This document shows positions 17,808 through 23,166 of a stretch of DNA of 24,983 nucleotides, piece after piece. The notes below the pieces were generated by a model. The model ran no database searches. It saw only the letters and a list, made by a program, of their open reading frames with translations, and had not been told where the DNA came from. The stretch's first letter is position 1, and each line of letters begins with the position of its first letter. The translations under genes were made by a program, and so were the position numbers. This stretch comes from a virus, in IMG/VR virus record IMGVR_UViG_3300009103_000146, positions 1 to 24,983 of that record, one strand, 5' to 3'.

Positions 17808-18138
17808 GGACAATGCTTCGACACTCCTGCATCTAACGGAAGACAGCACCCAAGACATCTTAGAGTTACGGGCGATCATGCAAAACCTGCTGTCTCAGAC
17901 AATGATACTAGGTTTGGAACTGCTTCAGGGGGACAGGGGGATTTACTAGTGATTTAACGCACGGCCTGATATATACTGACACCATATCAGCCTAACCGAT
18001 GAGGATTAGTATTCTAAATGTTACTCAGCGATTTTTAGTGGGAGTCCCTTCCCCGCTTGAGACTTGGCAATCGCCCCCCTCCCCCCGTCCGTAAAGCTTG
18101 AAATAAAAGAAGGGTACCCCCCGCCCGCTTGATGCTCA

Positions 18139-18165
18139 GGTGTTCACAGTGAACAAGTGATCACC
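18139..18165. repeat. Operator-like palindrome downstream of the small terminase gene
   Basis: TGTTCACAGTGAACA (18141-18155) is a perfect 15-base palindrome with one central base. The larger segment 18139-18165 also forms a second inverted repeat (GGTGTTCAC with GTGATCACC, one mismatch). Size and symmetry fit a repressor dimer site. It lies six bases past the small-terminase stop, so it could instead act as an RNA hairpin at the mRNA 3' end, but no U-tract follows on either strand. Confidence 0.5.
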
Positions 18166-18170
18166 AGGTA

Positions 18171-18548
18171 TCAGCTACCAATGACAACAGTAATGTCCCC
18201 GCTTCCACCCGTTCCCTCAATGCTCTTCTCAAGGTCAGCCAGTAACGCCCGCTGCACTGTGTCGCTAGTGTCAGGATGTTCCAGCAGCTCAAGGCGTAGC
18301 TTGGTGATTCTCTCCTGTGTAATCAGTGCTTCTTTGTGTTCTTCTTTCAACGGTGCTTTGATTAATTCAGTCTTTTCCAGTCTTAATGCTTCAATCTCTT
18401 GAGATACATTATCATTAGTGAGTAAACGGGATGCCTGGACTTTGGCGGATTCAGGCTGGCAATCTGGGTAGGCTTTTAAGTAAGCTTCTTGGGCTGATAA
18501 TCCTTGAAATACAAGGAAATTACAGAAATCTATTTGTCTTTGGTTCAT
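18171..18548 (-). CDS. Terminase small subunit
   Basis: A 125-residue DNA-recognition part of the packaging motor. The N-terminal half has the small-terminase helix-turn-helix pattern: RQIDFCNFLVFQGLSAQEAY (about 4-23), a Tyr-Pro turn, then KVQASRLLTNDNVSQEI (about 36-52). A charged helix follows (about 53-95), and a short Gly/Ser-rich C-terminus (GTGGSGDITVVIGS). This matches the Terminase_2-type family. It is the first gene of the leftward late cluster but is separated from the large subunit by 865 bases. There is no Shine-Dalgarno before ATG 18548, and the -10 box ends eight bases upstream, so the mRNA is probably leaderless. Confidence 0.85.
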   Translation of the reverse strand: MNQRQIDFCNFLVFQGLSAQEAYLKAYPDCQPESAKVQASRLLTNDNVSQEIEALRLEKTELIKAPLKEEHKEALITQERITKLRLELLEHPDTSDTVQRALLADLEKSIEGTGGSGDITVVIGS

Positions 18549-18556
18549 AAGTGGAA

Positions 18557-18584
18557 CTTATAGCAGGTATTAGCCAGATTACAA
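18557..18584 (-). promoter_or_regulatory. Promoter of the small terminase gene, extended -10
   Basis: On the minus strand TTGTAA (18584-18579), a 16-base spacer and TATAAG (18562-18557) preceded by TGC, the extended -10 signature. It shares TATAAG and the 16-base spacing with the capsid promoter. The predicted start falls at or next to the A of ATG 18548. Confidence 0.65.
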
Positions 18585-18609
18585 GGTGGAAAGTTTTTTA
18601 AAAAGGTGC

Positions 18610-18639
18610 TTGCGTTTAATTAATGGGTATCTATTAATT
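18610..18639 (+). promoter_or_regulatory. Divergent promoter for the plus-strand operon with overlapping inverted repeat
   Basis: TTGCGT (18610-18615), a 16-base spacer and TATTAA (18632-18637). A perfect inverted repeat AATTAAT/ATTAATT (18618-18624 and 18633-18639, eight bases apart) covers the spacer and -10 box and may be an operator. Only 25 bases separate this -35 box from that of the small-terminase promoter, so one regulator could act on both. Confidence 0.5.
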
Positions 18640-18646
18640 GAGAGCA

Positions 18647-18665
18647 TAACCAATTAACCAACAAA
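18647..18665 (+). repeat. Leader repeat copy A (TAACCAATTAACC box)
   Basis: A 19-base sequence beginning TAACCAATTAACC, perfectly repeated at 18913-18931, each time directly followed by a Shine-Dalgarno and a start codon. Internally it is a near-tandem TAACCAAT/TAACCAAC of period eight. Confidence 0.7.
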
Positions 18666-18682
18666 TAAGGAGAATAAATACA

Positions 18683-18907
18683 ATGAACAAGACAAAGAAA
18701 ACTGAACTAGCCAGAGAATACGCAACATTAAAACATGCTGCTTGGAGAGACGAGAATGTGCCAGAATGTAATAACTCAAAGAAGGCCCACTACGAAAGAG
18801 CAATGGACATGTTCACGGTCGATGAGTTGAAATCCGAAAATGCTAGGCTCACAAAAAAAATATACTTAAACACATTAGGCAGAGCTATTCAACTAACTAA
18901 AGATTGA
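18683..18907 (+). CDS. 74-residue hypothetical protein, first gene of the plus operon
   Basis: A small charged, helical protein. It starts MNKTKKTELAREYATLKHAA and has a Lys/Glu/Arg-rich second half with DELKSENARLTKKIY, which reads like a short coiled coil. No domain is recognised. The ribosome site AAGGAG lies ten bases before ATG and directly after leader repeat A. The promoter-proximal place suggests early, strong expression, as is common for host-takeover or anti-defence proteins of phages, but nothing in the sequence shows such a role. Confidence 0.7.
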   Translation: MNKTKKTELAREYATLKHAAWRDENVPECNNSKKAHYERAMDMFTVDELKSENARLTKKIYLNTLGRAIQLTKD

Positions 18908-18912
18908 GGCTT

Positions 18913-18931
18913 TAACCAATTAACCAACAAA
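18913..18931 (+). repeat. Leader repeat copy B
   Basis: An exact 19-base copy of 18647-18665, 266 bases downstream, between the first and second plus-strand genes and directly before AAAGGAGA and ATG 18948. The repeated unit thus covers the region just upstream of two ribosome sites. Confidence 0.7.
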
Positions 18932-18947
18932 CAAAGGAGATAATATA

Positions 18948-19262
18948 ATGAGTAATAACCGCTTGCAACCAACTAAACGAAAGAAAAGGACAATGAGTAA
19001 AGATTATGAGTCATGCCGAGTCTGTGGGTCTATCGCGGAGGATGGCATAGATATATGCTCTTACTGCCTAATTTGCGACCAAGAGGCGAATCTTAGGCCA
19101 TCAATAGAGAATGCAGCAAAGATCCTTGCAGAAGAGTGGGATAAAATGACCGTTGGCGAGAAGATCCACCATGAGATACTATTTGAGATTCAATGCTTCG
19201 GCTTTATTTCGAGTGAAAAGGTTGATGCGATAGTAAATAACTATATTCAGATAAATGAGTAA
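18948..19262 (+). CDS. Putative zinc-ribbon protein, 104 aa
   Basis: Residues 23-43 hold C23-x2-C26, then C37-x2-C40 and C43, a short zinc-ribbon pattern (CRVCG and CSYC). The rest is a helical domain with EEWDKMTVGEKIHHEILFE. Two starts are possible: ATG 18948 behind AAAGGAGA, and ATG 18993 (residue 16) behind AAAGGACA. Both have good ribosome sites, and the 15 extra residues are basic (KRKKRT). It ends with an 8-base overlap (ATGAGTAA) with the next gene. The function is unknown; DNA, RNA or protein binding through zinc is the simplest idea. Confidence 0.75.
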   Translation: MSNNRLQPTKRKKRTMSKDYESCRVCGSIAEDGIDICSYCLICDQEANLRPSIENAAKILAEEWDKMTVGEKIHHEILFEIQCFGFISSEKVDAIVNNYIQINE

Positions 19263-19464
19263 GAGAGTAGGAAGACCCACAAAGCCCGAAAAGGAGAGAG
19301 CAGGTTACAGAGCTGTAAACGTGCGTTTAAACGCTAAGCAATGGGAGCATCTGAACCTTGCTAGGCTTATGAATGGCTTGCCAAGGGAGAGTTTTATCAA
19401 GGATTTAATTGAAAAGGCTCCAATACCTGAGAGTATTGCCAGAGCATTAAAAGAAACTAAATAA
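19255..19464 (+). CDS. Ribbon-helix-helix DNA-binding protein
   Basis: A 69-residue protein with the Arc/MetJ-type layout: basic N-terminus (SKRVGRPTKPEKERAG), a beta strand YRAVNVRLN (18-26), helix A KQWEHLNLARLMNG (28-41) and helix B RESFIKDLIEKA (44-55). Such proteins dimerise, place the paired strands in the DNA major groove and usually repress transcription. It overlaps the upstream gene by eight bases. It is a candidate to bind one of the palindromes or inverted repeats of this window, for example the one in the divergent promoter, but that is inference. Confidence 0.75.
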   Translation: MSKRVGRPTKPEKERAGYRAVNVRLNAKQWEHLNLARLMNGLPRESFIKDLIEKAPIPESIARALKETK

Positions 19465-19478
19465 GAATAAGGAGAGAA

Positions 19479-19664
19479 ATGACTGAAAATAAAAAAGGTA
19501 AACCATTTAATTTCAAAATGACTAGAACGGAAAGAAGGATTGCATTTTTAGATCCTGACTTCAGAGCCTATCATGAATGGATGGCGGAAGAAGCAAAAAA
19601 GAAAGCTAGGAGAAAGAGACTAGCCGAAGAGGTCTTAAAACTTAGGAATAAGGAGGAACAATGA
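19479..19664 (+). CDS. 61-residue basic hypothetical protein
   Basis: A very basic protein. RTERRIAFLDPDFRAYHEWM (16-35) is followed by a long Lys/Arg/Glu helix (EEAKKKARRKRLAEEVLKLR). The ribosome site is ideal (AAGGAG, then GAA, then ATG). It overlaps the next gene by four bases (ATGA). I do not recognise a family. The charge suggests nucleic-acid contact or a coiled-coil partner. Confidence 0.7.
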   Translation: MTENKKGKPFNFKMTRTERRIAFLDPDFRAYHEWMAEEAKKKARRKRLAEEVLKLRNKEEQ

Positions 19665-19936
19665 AAACGCATAGAATTGATAAGGAGACTGAAACCGTAA
19701 AGCTTGAGGATGAGGTTCGTATGGATGGCTTTAAAAGCTGGTTATGGCTTGAATGCGAATACTGTATTGTATGGGAAATTGAGACCTGCCTTGAGACTTG
19801 GCGAAAGACTAGGGATTTTTTAGAGTTTTACGCTAAGGACTGGAAAGCAAAGGCACCTTCAGGTGAACCTGTAGAACTGAATAGGGAACAAGTTGAAACC
19901 TATCTTGCTTGTATGCTTAGTGAGGAGGGGTTTTGA
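19661..19936 (+). CDS. 91-residue hypothetical protein
   Basis: A small acidic protein with many Trp, Glu and Cys (SWLWLECEYCIVWEIETCLE at about 26-45, then a helix with TRDFLEFYAKDWK). The hydrophobic WLWLECEYCIVW stretch is too short and charged for a clear membrane helix. A strong AAGGAGG precedes ATG by four bases. The start overlaps the previous stop by four bases and the end meets the next start as TGATG. The function is unknown. Confidence 0.7.
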   Translation: MKTHRIDKETETVKLEDEVRMDGFKSWLWLECEYCIVWEIETCLETWRKTRDFLEFYAKDWKAKAPSGEPVELNREQVETYLACMLSEEGF

Positions 19937-20223
19937 TGCACAAAAACAGTTTGAAGACTTATGACGAAGAACGCTATCGGCTAAATGATCGAGCTTCTAA
20001 GATATTTGAGTTGCTCAGAGCTAATCCTGGCAGCTCATATACAGACAGGCAGATAATGACTAGACTAGGGTTTTCAGAGCCTAATCAGGTAAGGCCACGA
20101 ATTACGGAGCTAATTGAGAGAGAGCTAGTTACAGAATGCGGAAGTGTCAAATGCGATGTGACTGGCAAGACCGTAAGACTGGTAAAACTTTACACAAATA
20201 CTAACCAACTGGAAATGTTCTAA
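19936..20223 (+). CDS. Winged-helix DNA-binding protein
   Basis: A 95-residue protein counted from ATG 19936; a TTG one codon upstream is possible but less likely. Residues 21-65 read as a winged helix: SKIFELLRANPGSSYTDRQI, then MTRLGF, then VRPRITELIERELV. A wing/ribbon follows with C73 and the CDVTGKTVRLV motif (73-83). By memory this type, with an ITEL recognition helix and a C-x-VTGK wing, is frequent in small phage proteins. AGGAGG lies seven bases before ATG. It is probably a transcription or replication regulator; the target is unknown. Confidence 0.75.
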   Translation: MHKNSLKTYDEERYRLNDRASKIFELLRANPGSSYTDRQIMTRLGFSEPNQVRPRITELIERELVTECGSVKCDVTGKTVRLVKLYTNTNQLEMF

Positions 20224-20224
20224 T

Positions 20225-20428
20225 ATGAGGGCAATATCATTCACAACATTCAAGCTCTATTGCGTTCAAAGCGAGGAGCCTATTGATGGCCACGAAAATA
20301 AGCCCATCTGCCGCCATCCTGCACACGAAAAGCCGTCTACATTGGCTAATGTGGATGGTATCAAATACACCTATCATAGATGCTGCGAAAAACAGTGTCC
20401 AGTGATGCAATCATGCAAAAAACTATGA
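20225..20428 (+). CDS. Cys-rich small protein
   Basis: A 67-residue protein with eight possible zinc ligands: C13, C29, H31, H34, C53, C54, C58 and C64. The C-terminal block HRCCEKQCPVMQSC is dense in Cys. It starts two bases after the previous stop, and its stop TGA overlaps the endolysin ATG (ATGA at 20425-20428). It has no known family. It is either a zinc-binding protein or, less likely in cytoplasm, a disulfide protein, since no signal peptide is seen. Confidence 0.65.
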   Translation: MRAISFTTFKLYCVQSEEPIDGHENKPICRHPAHEKPSTLANVDGIKYTYHRCCEKQCPVMQSCKKL

Positions 20429-20874
20429 AAAAACTACTAATACTATCAATGCTAACTGCTAACCTATGCGCTGCTGATATAGCACAGACTAGGGATGCGG
20501 AGGAAATTGTGACATTAACCCTGCTAGGTGAAGCACGTTGCCAGAGTGAGGAGGGGATGAGAGCCATTGGGCAGGTAATCCTTAACCGATCCAGGGAACG
20601 CCAACTCCCTGTAGATGCAATCTGTTTACAGAGACTACAGTTTTCCTGCTGGAATAACAAAGAGGCCATGATGAGGCGCTCAGGGGCTATGAAAGCCGAA
20701 TGTGAACAAGCTACCAGACTAGCCGAGTCGATTGCTGCCTTTATCTGCAACGGGATGGATGTTCATGAGACTAGGGCAGACCATTATTATGCTTACAAGT
20801 TATGCAGTCCATCATGGGCGAAGCATGGAAAGAATAAGGAGAAAATAGGGGATCACCTGTTTTTAGAGCTATGA
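20425..20874 (+). CDS. SleB-type cell wall hydrolase, probable endolysin with signal peptide
   Basis: A 149-residue peptidoglycan hydrolase that probably frees progeny phage. ATG 20425 was chosen because it overlaps the previous stop (ATGA) and begins a signal sequence (MKKLLILSMLTANLCA, then AD). The frame extends upstream to ATG 20380, but that adds 15 unlikely residues. The SleB/Hydrolase_2 fold shows VTLTLLGEARCQSEEGMRAI (29-48, with the presumed catalytic Glu36), GQVILNRSR (49-57), a Cys-rich FSCWN, DHYYA (119-123) and IGDHLF (141-146). Export by Sec or a signal-anchor would put it in the periplasm or membrane, so a pore-forming holin may not be essential. No holin-like gene is seen in the window. 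Confidence 0.88.
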   Translation: MKKLLILSMLTANLCAADIAQTRDAEEIVTLTLLGEARCQSEEGMRAIGQVILNRSRERQLPVDAICLQRLQFSCWNNKEAMMRRSGAMKAECEQATRLAESIAAFICNGMDVHETRADHYYAYKLCSPSWAKHGKNKEKIGDHLFLEL

Positions 20875-21398
20875 GTGAAAATAGGATTTGCTGTGACTGC
20901 TCGAAGGAAATGCCACTTTCGGAATATAGCATAAAGGACTATCGGTGCGATGAATGTAAAAGAAAAAAAAGACGTGCCTACAGAAAACGATACAATAAGA
21001 GACATAGGGAGAAATACCTCGAAGGAAAGAGGGAATACAAAAAAAGACTCAAGGATAGGATCAAAGCGGGAGACCCTAGCGCAAAGAAAGTGGTTGAAAA
21101 CCATAAGAAATGCAAAAAGGCTTGGATGAAAACTGAAAAAGGGAAAGAATGCCAACGGAATAAGGACAAAAGGAAACGGGAGAGGCGTGGAGATGAGCTT
21201 AGAGAGAAAGCTAGAAAGAAATACAGGGAGAGGATGAAGGACGCTTCATACGCTAATGAGTATCGTTTAAAGCAAAGAGAATACAGGATGAAAGCGGTTG
21301 GCGTGTTCGAGGACGAAATACAATTTTTCCAAATGGTGCATGGTGCATCTGAACTAATAAAAATAGGAGAACAAAATGAAAACACAAATAATCAATAG
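20871..21398 (+). CDS. Basic protein with N-terminal zinc finger
   Basis: A 175-residue protein. C7-x2-C10 and C26-x2-C29 form a four-Cys finger (with KEMPLSEYS between), followed by an exceptionally basic helical region (about 30-150, dozens of Lys and Arg) and a short acidic/hydrophobic end with FEDEIQFFQMV. The finger resembles the one often fused to phage HNH endonucleases, but the His-Asn-His catalytic part is missing. It may be a nucleic-acid-binding protein or a decayed nuclease. It overlaps the endolysin by four bases (ATGA) and the next gene by 23 bases. Confidence 0.75.
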   Translation: MSENRICCDCSKEMPLSEYSIKDYRCDECKRKKRRAYRKRYNKRHREKYLEGKREYKKRLKDRIKAGDPSAKKVVENHKKCKKAWMKTEKGKECQRNKDKRKRERRGDELREKARKKYRERMKDASYANEYRLKQREYRMKAVGVFEDEIQFFQMVHGASELIKIGEQNENTNNQ

Positions 21399-21945
21399 AC
21401 AGGAGCGACTAGAACAATTTAGTCACCACATAAACGAGGGTATCAATTCCTGGGTTAAAGCTGGTCAAATACTCGTAGAGCTGGTTGAGGATAGCAAAGA
21501 GACATATCAGGAAATAATGGATATTATGCCAGAGTTGAGCTATGATGTGCTGTCTCGATTCGAGCAAATAGGACGCAAACAGCTTTACCCTAAGCTCCTC
21601 CTGTCAGGGTCTACAGGACTTCGCAAGCTGGCAACCCTCCCTTATTCGGAGCAAGTTAAATACTACGAAGAACCGATTGATGTTGTTGTCGAAGTCAATG
21701 GAGGGGTTGATGTGCTTAAAGTAAAGGCAAAAGACTTAACTCCTGTGCAGGTTAAGCAGGTATTCCACAACGGGACAATTCGTGATCATGGCGCTCAACG
21801 GGCGCATATTCGTAGCCGAAAGCATTCGGGTGTTAGCGTATCAGATGGAAACGCCTACCACGTGAAAGGTGGGACTCTTGTGGTCGATCGCCCATGCAAG
21901 CTTACTGCTAAAGACCTAGCCAACATACTTGCCCAAATGTCGTAG
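21376..21945 (+). CDS. Hypothetical phage protein, last gene of the plus operon
   Basis: A 189-residue protein. A helical N-terminal half (ERLEQFSHHINEGINSWVKA at 11-30, then EIMDIMPELSYDVLSRFEQI) is followed by LRKLATLPYSEQVKYYEEPI (about 82-101), a short beta section with VVVEVNGGVDVL, and LTPVQVKQVF with a QRAHIRSR helix. By memory similar proteins (seQ-Y-x-PI and Lt-x-Q-x-QVF motifs) occur in other phages without a known function. The ribosome site AGGAG lies nine bases before ATG. The transcript ends at the strong terminator 21966-21998. Confidence 0.75.
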   Translation: MKTQIINRQERLEQFSHHINEGINSWVKAGQILVELVEDSKETYQEIMDIMPELSYDVLSRFEQIGRKQLYPKLLLSGSTGLRKLATLPYSEQVKYYEEPIDVVVEVNGGVDVLKVKAKDLTPVQVKQVFHNGTIRDHGAQRAHIRSRKHSGVSVSDGNAYHVKGGTLVVDRPCKLTAKDLANILAQMS

Positions 21946-21963
21946 CAAAACATGATATTAGGT

Positions 21964-22176
21964 TTAAAGCCTCCACCTTGACTGGTGGGGGCTTTTTTCT
22001 TCTATCGGAACACAGTTAGAGCCAAACATTTTCTTTTCTTCCCTCCTGCCTTTCATCCAACCCATAGCCCAAGCCCTAGACTCAGGTGTTTTTCGGGTAT
22101 ACGGATTAGAGCTACCCGCGAAGCCATCCCAGTAAGCGGACAAACCCTCAGATTCTATTGCGTCTAAGCTTCCCAT
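21964..22176 (-). CDS. RMF-like small protein
   Basis: A 70-residue protein. Residues 11-47 (GLSAYWDGFAGSSNPY, then AWAMGWMKGRRE) follow the pattern of ribosome modulation factor: G-x-x-A...G-x-x-G, a Pro-Tyr, then W-x-x-GW-x-x-R. E. coli RMF (55 aa) binds the small ribosomal subunit and silences ribosomes as 100S dimers; the related CrpP fold has other roles. The last ten residues are encoded by the convergent terminator and probably add little. It is the last gene of the leftward small-gene operon and overlaps the upstream gene by 13 bases. A role in host translation control is inferred from the motif only. Confidence 0.65.
   Translation of the reverse strand: MGSLDAIESEGLSAYWDGFAGSSNPYTRKTPESRAWAMGWMKGRREEKKMFGSNCVPIEEKSPHQSRWRL
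21966..22001 (+). terminator. Strong rho-independent terminator of the plus operon
   Basis: A 12-bp stem (21966-21977 with 21984-21995, one U-G pair), loop TTGACT, then TTTCTTCT. It lies 21 bases after the last plus-strand stop. The hairpin also encodes the last ten codons of the convergent RMF-like gene. On the minus strand the stem is followed only by AAACC, so termination of the opposite operon here is weaker. Confidence 0.85.
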
Positions 22177-22376
22177 TCCAGCTTGTTGTCAGTCACCTTG
22201 TAGATTCTGGCTCTCAGAGGCAATTCTCTGTAAGCCTCTATATCGTGTTCAAGAACCTCAATCCTAGTCTCTATCCTTGAAATAGTATCAAGGGCATTCT
22301 CGAGGCGCTGAGAGGCTTGCATAGCCTCCCTAGCGAGTTGTTCTAGTGTGTTCCTATCCTTCGGGGTGAATGTCAT
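22164..22376 (-). CDS. 70-residue coiled-coil hypothetical protein
   Basis: Nearly all helical: DRNTLEQLAREAMQASQRLE (7-26), then DTISRIETRIEVLEHDIEAY, a heptad-like pattern of Leu/Ile suggesting a dimeric coiled coil, then a short basic end. AAGGAAAC lies upstream of ATG 22376. It overlaps the 53-aa gene by 23 bases and the RMF-like gene by 13. It has no enzyme motif and no known role. Confidence 0.7.
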   Translation of the reverse strand: MTFTPKDRNTLEQLAREAMQASQRLENALDTISRIETRIEVLEHDIEAYRELPLRARIYKVTDNKLEWEA

Positions 22377-22515
22377 CTTTTAGTTTCCTTCTAAGTCTTT
22401 TGTTATATTGCCGTTTGGCTTTCTTTACAACGCCTGATTTCCGCATATATATAAGCCATCTGCGCCATCCGGTAAAAGCATCCTGTTCAAAGCCTCCCTT
22501 ATATGGAATCTTCAT
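22354..22515 (-). CDS. 53-residue basic phage protein
   Basis: Reads MKIPYKGGFEQDAFTGWRRW, then a Lys/Arg-rich helix with KKAKRQYNKRLRRKLK. By memory, short phage proteins with PYK-x-FE-x-A-x-GWR followed by a basic KRQ-x-x-KR-x-R helix are conserved in diverse tailed phages, which supports a real gene despite its size; their function is unknown. Its ATG shares ATGA with the 43-aa gene upstream. The charge suggests nucleic-acid binding. Confidence 0.72.
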   Translation of the reverse strand: MKIPYKGGFEQDAFTGWRRWLIYMRKSGVVKKAKRQYNKRLRRKLKDDIHPEG

Positions 22516-22643
22516 CTAGGATACCTCCAATCTGCGTCACATTCGTAAGAGTCATCCCATTCCAGGGGATACTCTAGTGGGTTAATTTCTGTGCTGCCCG
22601 TTCTGAAGAACAGGTTAATTGCTTTGCTGAATGTCTCACTCAT
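22512..22643 (-). CDS. 43-residue micro-protein
   Basis: Reads MSETFSKAINLFFRTGSTEI, then an aromatic and acidic end (EYPLEWDDSYECDADWRYPR). It is supported by eight bases of overlap upstream (ATGAGTGA at 22636-22643), a GGAG-type ribosome site (TTTGGAG) in front of it and a four-base overlap downstream, so it fills the gap in the operon exactly. It is too short for a family call. Confidence 0.6.
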   Translation of the reverse strand: MSETFSKAINLFFRTGSTEINPLEYPLEWDDSYECDADWRYPR

Positions 22644-22812
22644 CTCCAAACCTTTCCTTCAGGGCTTCTATTAGATCATCTTTTGTTATGAGCGCACCGC
22701 TATGTATTGGGACAGCGCATTCATTCACCACCTCAAGCACCTCCTTGAGCATCTGCTGGCGGGTAGCGTTCACTAGATCCTGTGCTGATAATTTCCTTGC
22801 TGGTTCACTCAT
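22636..22812 (-). CDS. 58-residue hypothetical protein
   Basis: A helical small protein (RKLSAQDLVNATRQQMLKEV at about 6-25, then a Val/Glu-rich segment and TKDDLIEALKERFGDE at the end). It overlaps the genes on both sides by eight bases, each time as ATGAGTGA. The upstream GAGG next to the start provides a weak ribosome site; reinitiation after the previous stop is likely. Function unknown. Confidence 0.65.
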   Translation of the reverse strand: MSEPARKLSAQDLVNATRQQMLKEVLEVVNECAVPIHSGALITKDDLIEALKERFGDE

Positions 22813-23014
22813 CCTCTACCCCTTCCAGCATTTCACAGACTTCCTGTCTGCGGATTTTTAGCTCTTTGAGTTTTGCTTTAAATCTTTTGGCTGACGTAAT
22901 CCATCCAGCAAAAATAAAGCTATCATACGCCCGCTCAACCTGATCAATCTTAAAATCAATACACTCAAGCATAAACGCCTTTGTGCTGGCTGTGTTCTGT
23001 TCTTGTTGGCTCAT
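22805..23014 (-). CDS. 69-residue hypothetical protein
   Basis: Reads MSQQEQNTASTKAFMLECID, then helical KIDQVERAYDSFIFAGW, then a Lys/Arg-rich helix (KRFKAKLKELKIRRQEV) and an acidic end. It has overlaps on both sides (four bases with the 50-aa gene, eight with the 58-aa gene). A GGAGGA lies about eight bases before ATG 23014. There is no membrane segment and no recognised family. Confidence 0.7.
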   Translation of the reverse strand: MSQQEQNTASTKAFMLECIDFKIDQVERAYDSFIFAGWITSAKRFKAKLKELKIRRQEVCEMLEGVEDE

Positions 23015-23163
23015 TGGTCTAGCTCCTCCAGTTCTTGTCGGACTTTTTGCAGCTCATTCTCATTGTCGGCTAAATGTGTAACAAGTGCATCACGCATTTC
23101 TAAAAGCTCTTTTTGCCTCCAAGAAAGCCTTTCAGCTTCTACTATTTTAGGGTCTGCCATCAT
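23011..23163 (-). CDS. 50-residue helical micro-protein
   Basis: Reads MMADPKIVEAERLSWRQKEL, then LLEMRDALVTHLADNENELQ and an acidic end: one long amphipathic helix, probably a coiled coil. GGGAGGGAATAGGAT precedes two adjacent ATGs (23163 and 23160); either may be used. It starts three bases after the previous stop and overlaps the next gene by four bases. Below the usual length limit for automated calling, but well placed. Confidence 0.65.
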   Translation of the reverse strand: MMADPKIVEAERLSWRQKELLEMRDALVTHLADNENELQKVRQELEELDQ

Positions 23164-23166
23164 ATC

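Larger units (their letters stand above)
17729..18170. other. 442-bp non-coding gap with many inverted repeats
   Basis: No convincing gene is seen on either strand. It holds, left to right on the plus strand: promoter 17779-17807; AGACAGCA (17841-17848) paired with TGCTGTCT (17888-17895); the odd palindrome TGTCTCAGACA (17891-17901); AAACCT/AGGTTT flanking it; a bulged hairpin 17963-17992; GCGATT near 18030 with AATCGC near 18083 enclosing GGGAGTCCC; runs of C at 18065-18125; and the operator-like palindrome 18141-18155. It could be an untranslated leader, a small structured RNA or a regulatory block between the two terminase genes. Confidence 0.5.

Noticed and set aside
17757-17957. Plus-strand 66-codon frame and a second plus-strand frame ending near 17948 with a helix-like stretch (DILELRAIMQNLLSQTMILG)
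   Set aside because: The first has no ribosome site. The second has no usable start codon and runs against the neighbouring genes. It might be a gene remnant, but this cannot be supported.
17995-18012. CCGATGAG resembling the hammerhead ribozyme core CUGAUGAG
   Set aside because: The required CUGA is changed to CCGA and no GAAAC or cleavage-site helix is found around it.
12043-18177. 12-base exact repeat AGGTATCAGCTA at 12043-12054 and 18166-18177
   Set aside because: Several 12-base matches are expected by chance in 25 kb, and one copy lies across a stop codon.
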